A stretch of DNA of 64,000 bases, from the NCBI GenBank assembly GCA_029573725.1, contig JAKQDQ010000042.1, positions 250,777 to 314,776 of the forward strand, given 5' to 3'. Under the pieces are notes generated by a model that worked only from the letters and a program-made list of their open reading frames with translations, ran no database searches and was not told the origin of the DNA. Position numbers and translations under genes: made by a program. This DNA is from Verrucomicrobiota bacterium (GTDB lineage: Bacteria; Verrucomicrobiota; Verrucomicrobiia; Limisphaerales; JADLHS01). Positions 1 through 10,791 of this stretch are shown here, piece by piece; positions within the stretch are counted from its first letter, which is position 1, and every line of letters starts with the position of its first letter.

Positions 1-6
1 ACCATT

Positions 7-2202
7 TTGCCGCAGGCCGACCAGGCGCGTGCCTGCATTCAATTGCCCGAATTTGACGCGGACATTTTGGAACGGTGCCGGCACATCTCCGAGGGCTTTC
101 CCCTGGCCGAGGCCGGGTGGCGCAGCGGGCGGCTCAAATCACCCGTGCCCGCCAGTTCCGACCTGCCCCACTTCGAGCGGGTATTCCGCCTGGCGGCGGA
201 CCGGGCCGGATGTGAATCCGCAATTACCCGTCCGGACTATGAGGAATTGTTGATTTTGACGGCCTGGTTTTGCGTGCGTCCGAAGCAGGCGGGCTTTTTG
301 AGTTCGTACCCCAAGGCACTGCTTTGTCCGCTGTCGCATGCCTCTCCGCCGGCGGCTTTGGCAACCTTGTCGCCCGCGCAACGGGCCACTTTTGCCCGCC
401 GCGCGCCGGTTTACCTGCGCTACCTGCTGGGGCAAAAATTGGGGTTGCGCACCTGTGCCGATCTGGAAAACGCCGATTTGCGCCAGCTCCTGCGGCGCGC
501 CGGATTCCGCCTGGTGCGCGCCAGTGCGATCCCCGAATTCGTCTATGCGGCCAGCACACGCGGCGAGGATCCGCCCATTCGCCCCTGGAAGCTGACCTTG
601 CGGCAGGAGTTGACCGACGATCAGGCAGCGGATTTGTTGCTGCAAGCCGCGCTCTGGCAGGTCCAGTACGGCCTGCGTCTGGTGACGGTTTCCGACGGCG
701 CACCCCACTGGAACATTGGGGCGTTCGAACGCACCGATTGGGAGGATGCATTCTTGTCCCTGGGCGTCAGAATCCCGCCGCGGTTTGCGCGCGCGAGCGG
801 ATTGCTGGACTGGCGGGCGGTGTTGCGCAACTGCCTGGAGCGGATCGGAACGGGCAATCTTCCCGAAAGCGTGCTCGGCCGGACCACCGCCACACCCCAG
901 CGGGTGCGTCATGATGACGAGCGGGCCATTTGGGATTGGGTGGATCGCACCGCGCGCGCCGTGCTGGATCGCGCCCGACGCGAAGCGCCGCAGCTGTTCA
1001 CCGCAGACGGCGGGTTGAATCACCGGCTGGCCCGGACGTTTCGTCCCTGGGCGCGGCTGTTTGAAGAAACCTCTCCGCAGATGCTGCGGCGGATGGGCGT
1101 TTCCGCCTTCACAGCCTTGCATCGGGTTGCGCCCGAATGGTTTGGTTGGGAGGCCGCGCAGCTCAAGCCGTGGGAACTGGAGCAGGAGTGTGGGAAGTGG
1201 AAGGGCGCGCGCGGCCGGGCGTTGTTGCGCAGCGCCTACGCCTTTGCGCTCCACGAGCAGGGGCTGGGCGAAATTGTCGGAACGGGCGACCAGGTGGCCT
1301 GGCGTTGCACCCTCGCACAATTTTTTTCATGGTCCGCGCAACGCCACAACGCCGGCGGCCGGGCCTATGATTTTCTGTATGCGCTGGCCAGCCGCCATGG
1401 GTTGACTCCCTTGCTGCGCCGGGAGATGACGCATACGGCCATGATTTCGCTGCTGGCGGGAATGAACCTGCACCGGGACCTTCCGCAGATCGAAAATTGC
1501 TGGGAGCTTTGTCTGCGCACCGCCCTGGAACGTCACGGGGGACAACTGGACGTGCGGCTGGTGCTGCCGGATTTGGCGCCGCTGCCGCTGCGGTTGCGGC
1601 GGGCGGTCATGGCGCCGCTGCCCTACCACTATCTCCATCCGGAGGTGCGACTGGTCCGCGATTTCGATCTGCGCATGGCGCAGGAAACCCACCGGAAACT
1701 GGAGGAAGTTCCGGGCTGGTGGGACGACGAACGCATCATCGGCACGCCGCTGCATGCGCGCGTTCAAGATCGCGCGGATCCCATTCAACCGGTTTTGCGC
1801 CGGTTGAACCCGGATGTTTGGCTGGGCATGTCGGCGCCGCCGGCGCGGTTTCACGCGCTGCGGCAGTTGCTCAGTGACCGCGCGGCGCTGGGCAGGGCCC
1901 ATGCGCCAACGACCTTGAGTGCCGCGGAAATCCGCAGCCTGTTGCGGTTGACTCTGGAGGGCGCCCTGGCCCACAGCAACGTGCTGCAGGTGGCGCACTC
2001 CGCCATCCGCCGGGGCGGCGAACGATTGCTGGCGCGGGAAGATACGCGGGAAATGCTCGACTCCCTGCTGCTGCACCTGAGCGCGGCGGTGGAAACGGAA
2101 ATCTGGAGCAACGCCCGCCAGTTCATCGTGCTCGACGCAATCAACGATCTGCTGGCCCTGACGATACGCTGCTGTCTGGCGCACGTATTAAGCGCCGGAT
2201 AA
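7..2202 (+). CDS. Uncharacterised protein, 731 aa, probably continuing upstream of the window
   Basis: Long open frame from the window edge (codons acc att ttg, no stop before position 7); no family recognised by eye. Confidence 0.7.
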   Translation: MPQADQARACIQLPEFDADILERCRHISEGFPLAEAGWRSGRLKSPVPASSDLPHFERVFRLAADRAGCESAITRPDYEELLILTAWFCVRPKQAGFLSSYPKALLCPLSHASPPAALATLSPAQRATFARRAPVYLRYLLGQKLGLRTCADLENADLRQLLRRAGFRLVRASAIPEFVYAASTRGEDPPIRPWKLTLRQELTDDQAADLLLQAALWQVQYGLRLVTVSDGAPHWNIGAFERTDWEDAFLSLGVRIPPRFARASGLLDWRAVLRNCLERIGTGNLPESVLGRTTATPQRVRHDDERAIWDWVDRTARAVLDRARREAPQLFTADGGLNHRLARTFRPWARLFEETSPQMLRRMGVSAFTALHRVAPEWFGWEAAQLKPWELEQECGKWKGARGRALLRSAYAFALHEQGLGEIVGTGDQVAWRCTLAQFFSWSAQRHNAGGRAYDFLYALASRHGLTPLLRREMTHTAMISLLAGMNLHRDLPQIENCWELCLRTALERHGGQLDVRLVLPDLAPLPLRLRRAVMAPLPYHYLHPEVRLVRDFDLRMAQETHRKLEEVPGWWDDERIIGTPLHARVQDRADPIQPVLRRLNPDVWLGMSAPPARFHALRQLLSDRAALGRAHAPTTLSAAEIRSLLRLTLEGALAHSNVLQVAHSAIRRGGERLLAREDTREMLDSLLLHLSAAVETEIWSNARQFIVLDAINDLLALTIRCCLAHVLSAG

Positions 2203-2336
2203 CCCATCGCCGCTGCCGCGGCCGGGCTGCCGGATTACGTCCTCGCCAAGGTGGGTGGGGATGATTGATGCACTGGCGGGGCGCTTTCCGGGCTTGCATT
2301 GCGAAGGCAACTTTCTGACTCTTTCTCCCTTAAAAT

Positions 2337-3350
<1,014 letters not shown>

Positions 3351-3553
3351 TCTGTTATACCTTTTTAAGACATGCTGATTTTGGACGGAGAAATCAGCTT
3401 ATCGTCCGAAGATTGGAGACCATCGGAAACGGGAAGAGCATTCTGATTGGTAAATATAACGTCTTTTTCCATGCCGTCTGCGCTATCATGACTTTCAAGC
3501 ACTTGTGAAACCGGTCCTGATCAATACCTTTTTTTAGCGGCCAGCTAAGCTGG

Positions 3554-3583
3554 CTAGTGTTGTGATGCATAAATAACTAGACA
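3554..3583. repeat. Left terminal inverted repeat of the IS630 element
   Basis: Matches the reverse complement of 4737-4766. Confidence 0.9.
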
Positions 3584-3612
3584 TTTATGGTTTGACCAGT
3601 TTCTATACCGAC

Positions 3613-4743
3613 ATGCGAGGCGGTGCCATCAAGTTTGAGGTGAATCCGGAACACAAAGAGTTGCTCACCCACTGGTGCGAAGCGCACGCCACTCCCCAGC
3701 AAGTGGTCAAGCGCTGTCGCATCATCCTGCAGAAGGCTGCCGGAGCAACTGACCAAGAGATTGCGGAGGAGGTCGGTGTCAATCGGCACACCTGCCGGCT
3801 CTGGCGCCAGCGTTTCGTCCAGGCGGGGCCGGAAGGTTTGTGGGAGATCCAGTCCGGGCGAGGTCGCAAACCCACCGCGGGGTTGGCGGAAAAGATTATC
3901 CGCGCCACCTTGGAAACCAGGCCCAAGGCGCAGACCCACTGGAGCACGCGCAGTCTGGCTGGGGCGCATGGCATTCACGCCAGCACGGTGTGCCGCATCT
4001 GGCAGGAGCATCAACTCAAGCCGCATCGGCAGGAGACCTTCAAGCTGTCCCGGGATAAAGAATTCGTGCCCAAGCTTCTGGATATCGTCGGTGTGTACCT
4101 CCATCCACCGCAGAACGCCGTCGTGCTTTGCATCGACGAAAAGAGCCAAATCCAGGCTTTGGATCGCACTCAACCCGGTTTGCCGCTCAAGCGCGGCCGG
4201 TGCGGAACCTGGACTCATGATTACGTCCGGCACGGGACGACGACGCTCTTTGCCGCACTGGAAGTCGTCCAAGGCAAAGTCGTCGGCCAGTGCTATCCCA
4301 AACATCGGCATCAGGAATTCCTCAAGTTTCTTGAGCGCCTGGATGAAGAGTATCCCGTGGACGTGGAGTTGCACTTGGTGATGGACAACTACTGCACCCA
4401 CAAACATGCGCGCGTCAAACGCTGGCTGGCGCGGCATCCTCGCGTCAAACTCCATTTCATTCCCACCAGTTCCAGTTGGATGAACCTGGTCGAACGATGG
4501 TTCGCCGAATTGACCGGCAAGGCAGTGCGCCGCGGAAGCTTTTCCAGCGTGCCCAGCCTCATCGAAGCCATTGTCGAGTTCATTGAACAATGGAATCGCC
4601 ATCCCAAGCCATTTGTTTGGACCGCCAAAGCCGAGGACATCCTGGCCAAGATCGAGCGTTGTCGCCGCCGACTCGAAGAGATCCAACCCGGTTGCACTCG
4701 GCCGCGATCTCCTCGGTCAAAAACTCGAAGTATTGCTGTCTAG
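3613..4743 (+). CDS. IS630 family transposase (helix-turn-helix plus DDE domain)
   Basis: HTH region EIAEEVGVNRHTCRLWRQRF; DDE signatures VVLCIDEKSQIQALDRTQPG, LHLVMDNYCTHKHARVKRWL and FIPTSSSWMNLVERWF; ATG at 3613 preferred over TTG at 3592. Confidence 0.94.
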   Translation: MRGGAIKFEVNPEHKELLTHWCEAHATPQQVVKRCRIILQKAAGATDQEIAEEVGVNRHTCRLWRQRFVQAGPEGLWEIQSGRGRKPTAGLAEKIIRATLETRPKAQTHWSTRSLAGAHGIHASTVCRIWQEHQLKPHRQETFKLSRDKEFVPKLLDIVGVYLHPPQNAVVLCIDEKSQIQALDRTQPGLPLKRGRCGTWTHDYVRHGTTTLFAALEVVQGKVVGQCYPKHRHQEFLKFLERLDEEYPVDVELHLVMDNYCTHKHARVKRWLARHPRVKLHFIPTSSSWMNLVERWFAELTGKAVRRGSFSSVPSLIEAIVEFIEQWNRHPKPFVWTAKAEDILAKIERCRRRLEEIQPGCTRPRSPRSKTRSIAV

Positions 4744-4766
4744 TTATTTCAGCAACAGAACACTAG
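4737..4766. repeat. Right terminal inverted repeat of the IS630 element (contains the transposase stop codon)
   Basis: Matches the reverse complement of 3554-3583; the TAG stop at 4741-4743 lies inside it. Confidence 0.9.
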
Positions 4767-4790
4767 TGGGGGCGCGAGGAGGGAGGGACG

Positions 4791-5735
4791 TCATTTTCGG
4801 GCGGGGCCGTGTTCCCGGAAAAATTCGTAGGTGCGCCGGATGCCCTCCTCCAAAGGCACTGTGGGTTTCCAGCCCAGGCGCCGCAGGCGCGTGCTGTCCA
4901 TCAGCTTGCGCGGCGTCCCATCGGGCCTGCTGGTGTCCCAGGTGATCTGCCCGGCAAACCCGACCACGCGCTGGATGATGGCGGCCAGTTCGCGAATGGT
5001 CACGTCCTCGCCGTACCCTATGTTGATCATTTGCTCGTCGCTGTAATTTTCCAGCAGAAACCGGCAGGCGCGGGCGAGGTCATCGGAAAATAAAAATTCG
5101 CGCCTCACGTTGCCTGTGCCCCAACAGGGCACCGTCGGCGCTTTGGCAACCCTGGCTTCGTGGAAACGTCGGATGAGCGCGGGCAGCACATGCGCGTTTT
5201 CCAAATCAAAATTGTCGTTGATGCCGTACATGTTCGTCGGCATGGCGACGATAAAATCACAGCCGTATTGGCGGCGGTAGGCCTGGCACATTTTGATGCC
5301 GGCGATTTTGGCGATGGCGTACCATTGGTTCGTCGGTTCGAGCGGGCCGGTGAGCAGACAATCTTCATTCATCGGTTGCGGGGCCAGGCGCGGGTAGATG
5401 CACGAGCTGCCCAGGAACAGCAGCTTCCGCACTCCCGCCTGATGCGCGCCGTGAATGAGATGGTTTTGCATCTGCAAATTTTCATAAATGAACTGCGCGG
5501 GGTAATGGTCGTTGGCGTGGATGCCGCCCACGCGCGCCGCCGCGACGATGACCGCTTCGGGCCGGGTTTCCTGGTAAAATCTGGTGACGGCGTTCTGATC
5601 GAGCAGCTCCAGTTCGGCGTGCGTTCGCCCGATCAAGTTTTTGTATCCGGCGGCGGTGAATTCCCGCCAGAGGGCGCTGCCCACCAGCCCGCGATGTCCG
5701 GCAATGTAGATTCGACTGTTCTGGCTAAGGGCCAT
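4791..5735 (-). CDS. fcl: GDP-L-fucose synthase (GDP-4-keto-6-deoxymannose epimerase/reductase)
   Basis: IYIAGHRGLVGSALWR; FLGSSCIYPRLAPQPMNEDCLLTGPLEPTNQWYAIAKIAGIKMCQAYRRQYG; NMYGINDNFDLENAHVLPALIRR. Confidence 0.97.
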   Translation of the reverse strand: MALSQNSRIYIAGHRGLVGSALWREFTAAGYKNLIGRTHAELELLDQNAVTRFYQETRPEAVIVAAARVGGIHANDHYPAQFIYENLQMQNHLIHGAHQAGVRKLLFLGSSCIYPRLAPQPMNEDCLLTGPLEPTNQWYAIAKIAGIKMCQAYRRQYGCDFIVAMPTNMYGINDNFDLENAHVLPALIRRFHEARVAKAPTVPCWGTGNVRREFLFSDDLARACRFLLENYSDEQMINIGYGEDVTIRELAAIIQRVVGFAGQITWDTSRPDGTPRKLMDSTRLRRLGWKPTVPLEEGIRRTYEFFREHGPARK

Positions 5736-5847
5736 GTGCGACGATAGTGAAAATTACTTTTCAGGACAAGGCCGGGAATTTTTCCAACCACGGATTAACC
5801 CGGATAAAAACTAGAACCGGTCTCGAAATGTTTGGTGGAAATAGAAT

Positions 5848-5910
5848 CCCCTCACCCGGCCTGGCGACCACCCTCTCCCCATCGGATGGGGAGAGGGCCG
5901 GGGTGAGGGG
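5848..5910. repeat. Intergenic palindromic repeat (CCCCTCACCCGGCC...CCCTCTCCCCATCggATGGGGAGAGGG...GGCCGGGGTGAGGGG)
   Basis: Nested inverted repeats: inner 13-bp arms 5871-5883/5885-5897; outer arms 5848-5861/5896-5910 with a 1-nt bulge. Confidence 0.85.
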
Positions 5911-5958
5911 CGACTTTCTCGTCAGGGGCGCCGCTCTTCTTTTTGAGCAAGGCTCTAA

Positions 5959-6022
5959 ACGCAGAGACACAGAGGGTGCAGAGAAACGCAAAGGTCCTTT
6001 ATCTCCGCGAAACTCTGCGTTC
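5959..6022. repeat. Intergenic repeat with AACGCAGAG...CTCTGCGTT inverted arms and quasi-repetitive (G)CAGAGA units
   Basis: AACGCAGAG (5959-5967) is the reverse complement of CTCTGCGTT (6014-6022); the interior is built of cagagacacagagggtgcagagaaacgcaaagg. Confidence 0.7.
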
Positions 6023-6062
6023 TTTGCACCGCTGCGGTTATCCGGCAATAAACGGTTTTAGC

Positions 6063-6992
6063 TCATGCCTGTTCCGCCGCGAGGAAACGCTCGGCTTCAA
6101 TCGCCGCCGCGCAGCCCATGCCCGCCGCGGTGATGGCCTGACGGTAAACGTGATCGGAACAGTCCCCGGCCACGAACACGCCGGGAATATTGGTCGCCGC
6201 GCCCGTGCGCAGGATGTAGCCGTTGGCGTCCGTTTCGATGAACGGCTTGAAGATTTGCGTGTTCGGCACATGGCCGATCGCAATAAAAACCCCCGCGCAG
6301 TCCAGGGTACTTTCCACATTTGTCTTTAGATGCTTCACGCGGACACCGGTGACTTTGTCCTGCTTCACGTCGAGGATTTCGGTGACGACCGAATCCCACA
6401 CGGGCTTGACCTTGGGGTGTGCCAGGAGGCGGTCGGCCATGATTTTGGAGGCGCGCAAGGTGTCCCGGCGGTGAATCAAATGCACCACCGAAGCAAAGCG
6501 GGTGAGGTAGGTGGCTTCTTCGCAGGCGGAATCACCGCCGCCGACGACGACCAGGGGCTGGTTGCGGAACATGGGCAGGGCGCCATCACAGGTGGCGCAA
6601 TAGGTCACGCCCTTTTTATCCAGGAGTTTTTCGCTGGCGAGCCCGAGATGCCGGTGGCTGGCCCCGGTGGCGATGATGACGGTCCGGGTTTGCACCGGTT
6701 CATCATCAATCACGACGGTGAAGGGGCGGGAGGAGAAATCCACCCGGGACACGACGCTGCCCAGGCGGACCCGGGTGCCGAAGCGTTCGGCCTGCGCCTG
6801 CATTTTGGTCATCAGTTCGTAACCATCAATCCCCTCGGGCCAGCCGGGGAAATTTTCCACCGTGCTGGTGGTGGTGAGCAGGCCGCCCGGCTGTTCGCCG
6901 GTCACCAGCAACGGACGCAAATTGGCGCGCGCGGTGTAGAGGGCCGCGGTCCAGCCGGCACAACCCGAGCCGATGATGATGACGTTTTCCAT
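6063..6992 (-). CDS. trxB: Thioredoxin-disulfide reductase
   Basis: VIIIGSGCAGWTAALYTARANL; redox motif CATCDGALP; GGGDSACEEATYLTRF; GVFVAGDCSDHVYRQAITAAGMGCAAAIEAERFL. Confidence 0.97.
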   Translation of the reverse strand: MENVIIIGSGCAGWTAALYTARANLRPLLVTGEQPGGLLTTTSTVENFPGWPEGIDGYELMTKMQAQAERFGTRVRLGSVVSRVDFSSRPFTVVIDDEPVQTRTVIIATGASHRHLGLASEKLLDKKGVTYCATCDGALPMFRNQPLVVVGGGDSACEEATYLTRFASVVHLIHRRDTLRASKIMADRLLAHPKVKPVWDSVVTEILDVKQDKVTGVRVKHLKTNVESTLDCAGVFIAIGHVPNTQIFKPFIETDANGYILRTGAATNIPGVFVAGDCSDHVYRQAITAAGMGCAAAIEAERFLAAEQA

Positions 6993-7043
6993 AAGGCGCG
7001 CAGCATAGCGAAGTGCGGCGCGGAAAACAAGGTCGGGCGGGGC

Positions 7044-10000
7044 TTACCGGGCGGCCGCGAGGGTTTTCAGCGCGAACGCCGGGTTCAGTTCCAGTTGAAA
7101 AGCTTTGAAGCGCACCTCGGTCGGCCCGCCGGAATGGATCTGCAAACCGATGAGGCCACGCCGGACAATCTCCGGGTCGTCCAAATCCACGCACAAATGC
7201 CCGTTGATGGCGGTGCGGATTTTACCGCCGACGGCCACAATTTCATACGTGTTCCAGTCACCGGGTTTGACGAACGAATCGCCGGGCCGGTCCCAGAGCA
7301 GCTGCCGGCCATTCTCCTCGTAGAGCTTGCCCCACCAGCCGGCGCCGATGTCGGCCTGGGGCCCCTGCATTTCATGTCCGGCGAAGGGAATGCTCCGGAA
7401 CTGCACGCCGCTGTTGGCGGTGTTGGGGGTCAACTTGACCAGGAAGGTCAGCCGGAAATCGTCGAGCATGAAATCGCTTTTGAGAAAATCGTTTTCTTTC
7501 AGGCCCGTGGTCGTCGCCCCAATCAATTCCCCGTCCTCCACCCGCCACAGCGCGGGATTGCCGTTCCAATAGCTCAGGTCCTTTCCGTTGAAGAACAGCG
7601 GGGCAATGTCGGGCGTGGGCACCAGCGGGACCTGGGCCGGCTGGCGTAGATAGATGATCAGATCGCGAATTTCCTGGTCGGTCAGCGGTTCGAGCAATCC
7701 TTCCGGCATCATGGACAGCGTGCCCTGGGTCATGGAAGCAATTTCATTGCGGGGCAGGGTGAGGGTTTCGTTGGCGGTGAGGATGGTTACGGCCTGGTCG
7801 TTCTGCTCCTTCACGATGCCGGTGATCGAACGGTCGTCCTTGGTTTCAATGTTCCAGCCTAGGTAGTCGTTGGGGATCACCGCATTCGGGTCCACCATGT
7901 TTTCCAGGATGTACTCCAGGTTGCCGCGGTTCGATCCGGTGAGATCGGGGCCAACCTTGCCGCCGACGCCAAACAGGGTATGGCATTGGAAACAGGCCTT
8001 GATGAACACCGTGCGGCCGCGCATCTCGTCGCCAGGCTGCGAACCGCCGGCGCCAAAGATGTTCCGGTACCTGGCGATTTCAGCTTTTTTATCGGCCGTG
8101 GATTCGCGGGTTTTACCCCAGACCCGCTGCAGCAGCGCCGTCACTTCGGGGTTCTTGAGATTCTGCAATTGCTGGATCAGGTCGGCCGTCAGATCGGTGG
8201 GGCGCACCTGCCGGGCGGCGACCGCGTTCAGCAAGGCCTGTGCGTAGCCGGGGCGGCTGGCAAGGGTGTTGCGAATGTCGCGTTTCGCATTGGCGGACAA
8301 GGCGGGATAGATCTCCAGCAGGGCGGCGGGAGTTTGGGCATCGTCGTAACTGGCCAGCGCCCGGATGGCGGGCCCCTGGAAATGCGCGTCGTGCAGAAGT
8401 TGTTGCAGCAGGGGAGGCAGTGCGGGGTCCTTGACGGCCAGCAGTGCTTCAAACGCAATGTCGCGGGCAACCGCATCCGCAGCGGAGTCCGCCAGGGTCC
8501 GGCGCAGGTCCGGCAGTGTCCCGGTATTGCCAAAAGTGAGCGCCAGCGCCTGGACGCGGGCGCGGACCTCCAAATTGGCGCTGGCGGCATAAGTTTTTTC
8601 GACGTCGTCCCATCCCGTCGGCATGGTTGCCTGACGCTGGCCTTTGAGTGCGGTGCTGAGGCCCTTCAGGGCGATGAGCCGTTGCGAATCATCCTTCAGT
8701 CGTAACAAGCATTGGCTGATGGCCGCGAAGGCTTCCGGCGTGTTCAAGGCGGCGGTGCGCCGGATCATGAAATTGAGCAGGTTGGGTAATTGAGCTTGCT
8801 CCGCCAACTGTAATGCGCGTCCGGCATCCACGGTGGCGAGCGGTTCGGCGGCGTACCAAACCATGAGCGGAAGGTTGTGATCGTTCGCGTCTTCAGCGTG
8901 TTGTGAGAGGGCGCTCAGCACCTCCCAGCGATCCTGCAGTGGCAGTCGCTGCATCGCGGCGGCGAGGTAAAGACGGACCACCGGCGAGGGGTCGGTTTGG
9001 GCCATGCGCACGAACTCCTGCAGCTCGGCGCGGGACACTTCGCGATCTTCACAGAGCAGTTGAATCTGCCAGGCGCGGACGTATTCATTGGCGCGGGACA
9101 GCGCGTAAGTGGGATGCGCGGGATGGTCAGTGACATGTTTGGTCCAGAGCCAATATAAAGTCCCGGCGGAATCGCCGTCGTGCGGCGCCTGATCGAGCAA
9201 GCGCCCGATGGTTGAATCGGTGGCGCTGCGTTCCTGCAAAATGCGGCGCGCATGGCGTCCGGACCAGTTATCCCGGGTGGTGGCCAGCTTGATCAATTCA
9301 GCGTTGGCCAGTTTTTGCAGGTCCACTGGCGCGGACTGCAACTTGCCGTAGGTGACTTTGAAGATGCGTCCGTTGCTGCGGTCGTGCTGATTGGCGTCGC
9401 CGGAGTGGCATTGGTTTTTATCGTACCAATCAATCAGGTAAACGCCGCCGTCCGGACCTTCCTGCAGGTTGACCACCTGGGACCAGACATCATCAAATCC
9501 GATCAGATTGGGGGCATGATGGCCGACAAAGCCCGAACCGCGGCGTTCCAGGACGTCCGTGTTGATGCACGCGCCGTGGATGTTGTTCATGTAAACCCTG
9601 CCGCGGTAATCGTCCGGCCAGTTGTCGCCTTTGTAGATCAGCAAGCCGGCGTGCGCGTGGCCGCCGCCCAGTTCGGCGCTGCGGACAATGTCGGGACGAT
9701 TCCACTGATTGCCGGCGTAGTGCAGGTGGTCGGCAATGGTTTTGATGTCGTCAAAAATGTACGGGTTGAAGTGCGTGCCGGCCTGGCGTTGGTACCGTGC
9801 GCCTTGAATGATGTGGAACAAGTGCGGGATGACGCAGGCTTCCGAGATGAGCTGCCCGTTTGCATCAAAATCGAATCCCCACGGATTGCTCGTGCCCTCG
9901 CCGAAAACCTCGAAGCTGTGTTTGGTGGGATGATAACGCCAGATGGCGGCGTTGAGGCGAGTGCGCTCGCTGTCGGGCGCACCGGGTTTGCCCACGTTGG

Positions 10001-10739
10001 AATGGGTGAAGACTCCATGACAACCGTATAACCAACCGTCCGGCCCCCAAGCGAATGTGTTCAAAGTTTCGTGCGTGTCCTGATACGCCCAGCCGTCCAG
10101 CAGAATCCGGGGTTCGCCCGCAGGTTGCGGATGATCCCAATTACTCACCGGAATGAACATCAAGTACGGCGCTGCGCCCACCCAAACGCCGCCGAAACCC
10201 ACCTCCAGACCGCTCACCAGGTTGAGCCCCTCCTTGAACACGATGCGCCGATTGAATTTTCCGTCGCCATCCGTGTCCTCGAGCACGATGATGCGGTCGC
10301 GGCCTTTTCCTTCCGGGGCGCGGTTGGGATAAGTGTACGCCTCGGCGACCCAGAGCCGGCCGCGATCATCAATCGCAAACGCGATGGGTTGCACCACGTC
10401 GGGCTCGCCGGCAAAGAGGGTGGCCTGGAAACCGGGGGGCAAAATCATGGCCCGGGCCGCTTCTTCAGGTGCGAGCCCGGAGTATTTGGGTTCTTGGGCA
10501 GTCGCGGCAAGTGTGCAGCAGCCGAGCCACAGCGTGACGGGAATCAGCAGGCGGGAAATGATAAATTGATTCACGAGATGATGCAATTTTGGCCGCGAAA
10601 CTAGACAAGTTTCAAATTGATTGCACGTAAAATTATTCCAACCGGCGACGGTGCGAGTGCGCGACGCGACACGGGGGCAGGGCAAAAGAATTGGGAGGTG
10701 GCCGATGCGCGCCAGCCCGACCAGAACCACCTTTTGCAT
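7044..10739 (-). CDS. PVC-type heme-binding (CxxCH) membrane-bound dehydrogenase-like protein with HEAT-like region and C-terminal DUF1080 domain; true start probably internal (about 10600)
   Basis: LPPGFQATLFAGEPDVVQPIAFAIDDRGRLWVAEAYTYPNR; ACFQCHTLFGVGGKVGPDLTG cytochrome motif; C-terminal GKDLSYWNGNPALWRVEDGELIG DUF1080-like. Confidence 0.88.
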   Translation of the reverse strand: MQKVVLVGLARIGHLPILLPCPRVASRTRTVAGWNNFTCNQFETCLVSRPKLHHLVNQFIISRLLIPVTLWLGCCTLAATAQEPKYSGLAPEEAARAMILPPGFQATLFAGEPDVVQPIAFAIDDRGRLWVAEAYTYPNRAPEGKGRDRIIVLEDTDGDGKFNRRIVFKEGLNLVSGLEVGFGGVWVGAAPYLMFIPVSNWDHPQPAGEPRILLDGWAYQDTHETLNTFAWGPDGWLYGCHGVFTHSNVGKPGAPDSERTRLNAAIWRYHPTKHSFEVFGEGTSNPWGFDFDANGQLISEACVIPHLFHIIQGARYQRQAGTHFNPYIFDDIKTIADHLHYAGNQWNRPDIVRSAELGGGHAHAGLLIYKGDNWPDDYRGRVYMNNIHGACINTDVLERRGSGFVGHHAPNLIGFDDVWSQVVNLQEGPDGGVYLIDWYDKNQCHSGDANQHDRSNGRIFKVTYGKLQSAPVDLQKLANAELIKLATTRDNWSGRHARRILQERSATDSTIGRLLDQAPHDGDSAGTLYWLWTKHVTDHPAHPTYALSRANEYVRAWQIQLLCEDREVSRAELQEFVRMAQTDPSPVVRLYLAAAMQRLPLQDRWEVLSALSQHAEDANDHNLPLMVWYAAEPLATVDAGRALQLAEQAQLPNLLNFMIRRTAALNTPEAFAAISQCLLRLKDDSQRLIALKGLSTALKGQRQATMPTGWDDVEKTYAASANLEVRARVQALALTFGNTGTLPDLRRTLADSAADAVARDIAFEALLAVKDPALPPLLQQLLHDAHFQGPAIRALASYDDAQTPAALLEIYPALSANAKRDIRNTLASRPGYAQALLNAVAARQVRPTDLTADLIQQLQNLKNPEVTALLQRVWGKTRESTADKKAEIARYRNIFGAGGSQPGDEMRGRTVFIKACFQCHTLFGVGGKVGPDLTGSNRGNLEYILENMVDPNAVIPNDYLGWNIETKDDRSITGIVKEQNDQAVTILTANETLTLPRNEIASMTQGTLSMMPEGLLEPLTDQEIRDLIIYLRQPAQVPLVPTPDIAPLFFNGKDLSYWNGNPALWRVEDGELIGATTTGLKENDFLKSDFMLDDFRLTFLVKLTPNTANSGVQFRSIPFAGHEMQGPQADIGAGWWGKLYEENGRQLLWDRPGDSFVKPGDWNTYEIVAVGGKIRTAINGHLCVDLDDPEIVRRGLIGLQIHSGGPTEVRFKAFQLELNPAFALKTLAAAR

Positions 10740-10791
10740 CCTGATCAGGCTGGGGAGAAATCCGCAGGGCCGGCGGAGACGGCTGAACGTA

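Larger units (their letters stand above)
3554..4766 (+). mobile_element. IS630-family insertion sequence with 30-bp imperfect terminal inverted repeats and TA target (CTAG at both ends)
   Basis: Left end CTAGTGTTGTGATGCATAAATAACTAGACA (3554-3583) matches the reverse complement of the right end, CTAGTGTTCTGTTGCTGAAATAACTAGACA (4737-4766), at about 26/30 positions; encloses an IS630-type transposase. Confidence 0.92.

Noticed and set aside
3374-3398. GCTGATTT...AAATCAGC stem-loop after gmd as an intrinsic terminator
   Set aside because: 8-bp stem is real but is not followed by a T-tract on the plus strand; terminator function not supportable
3577-4686. 369-aa minus-strand ORF inside the IS element
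   Set aside because: Antisense to a clearly recognisable IS630 transposase; no evidence for a second IS gene
5959-6022. Possible CRISPR-like repeats (cagaga units)
   Set aside because: Units are irregular and overlapping, no uniform repeat/spacer spacing; better explained as a degenerate intergenic palindrome
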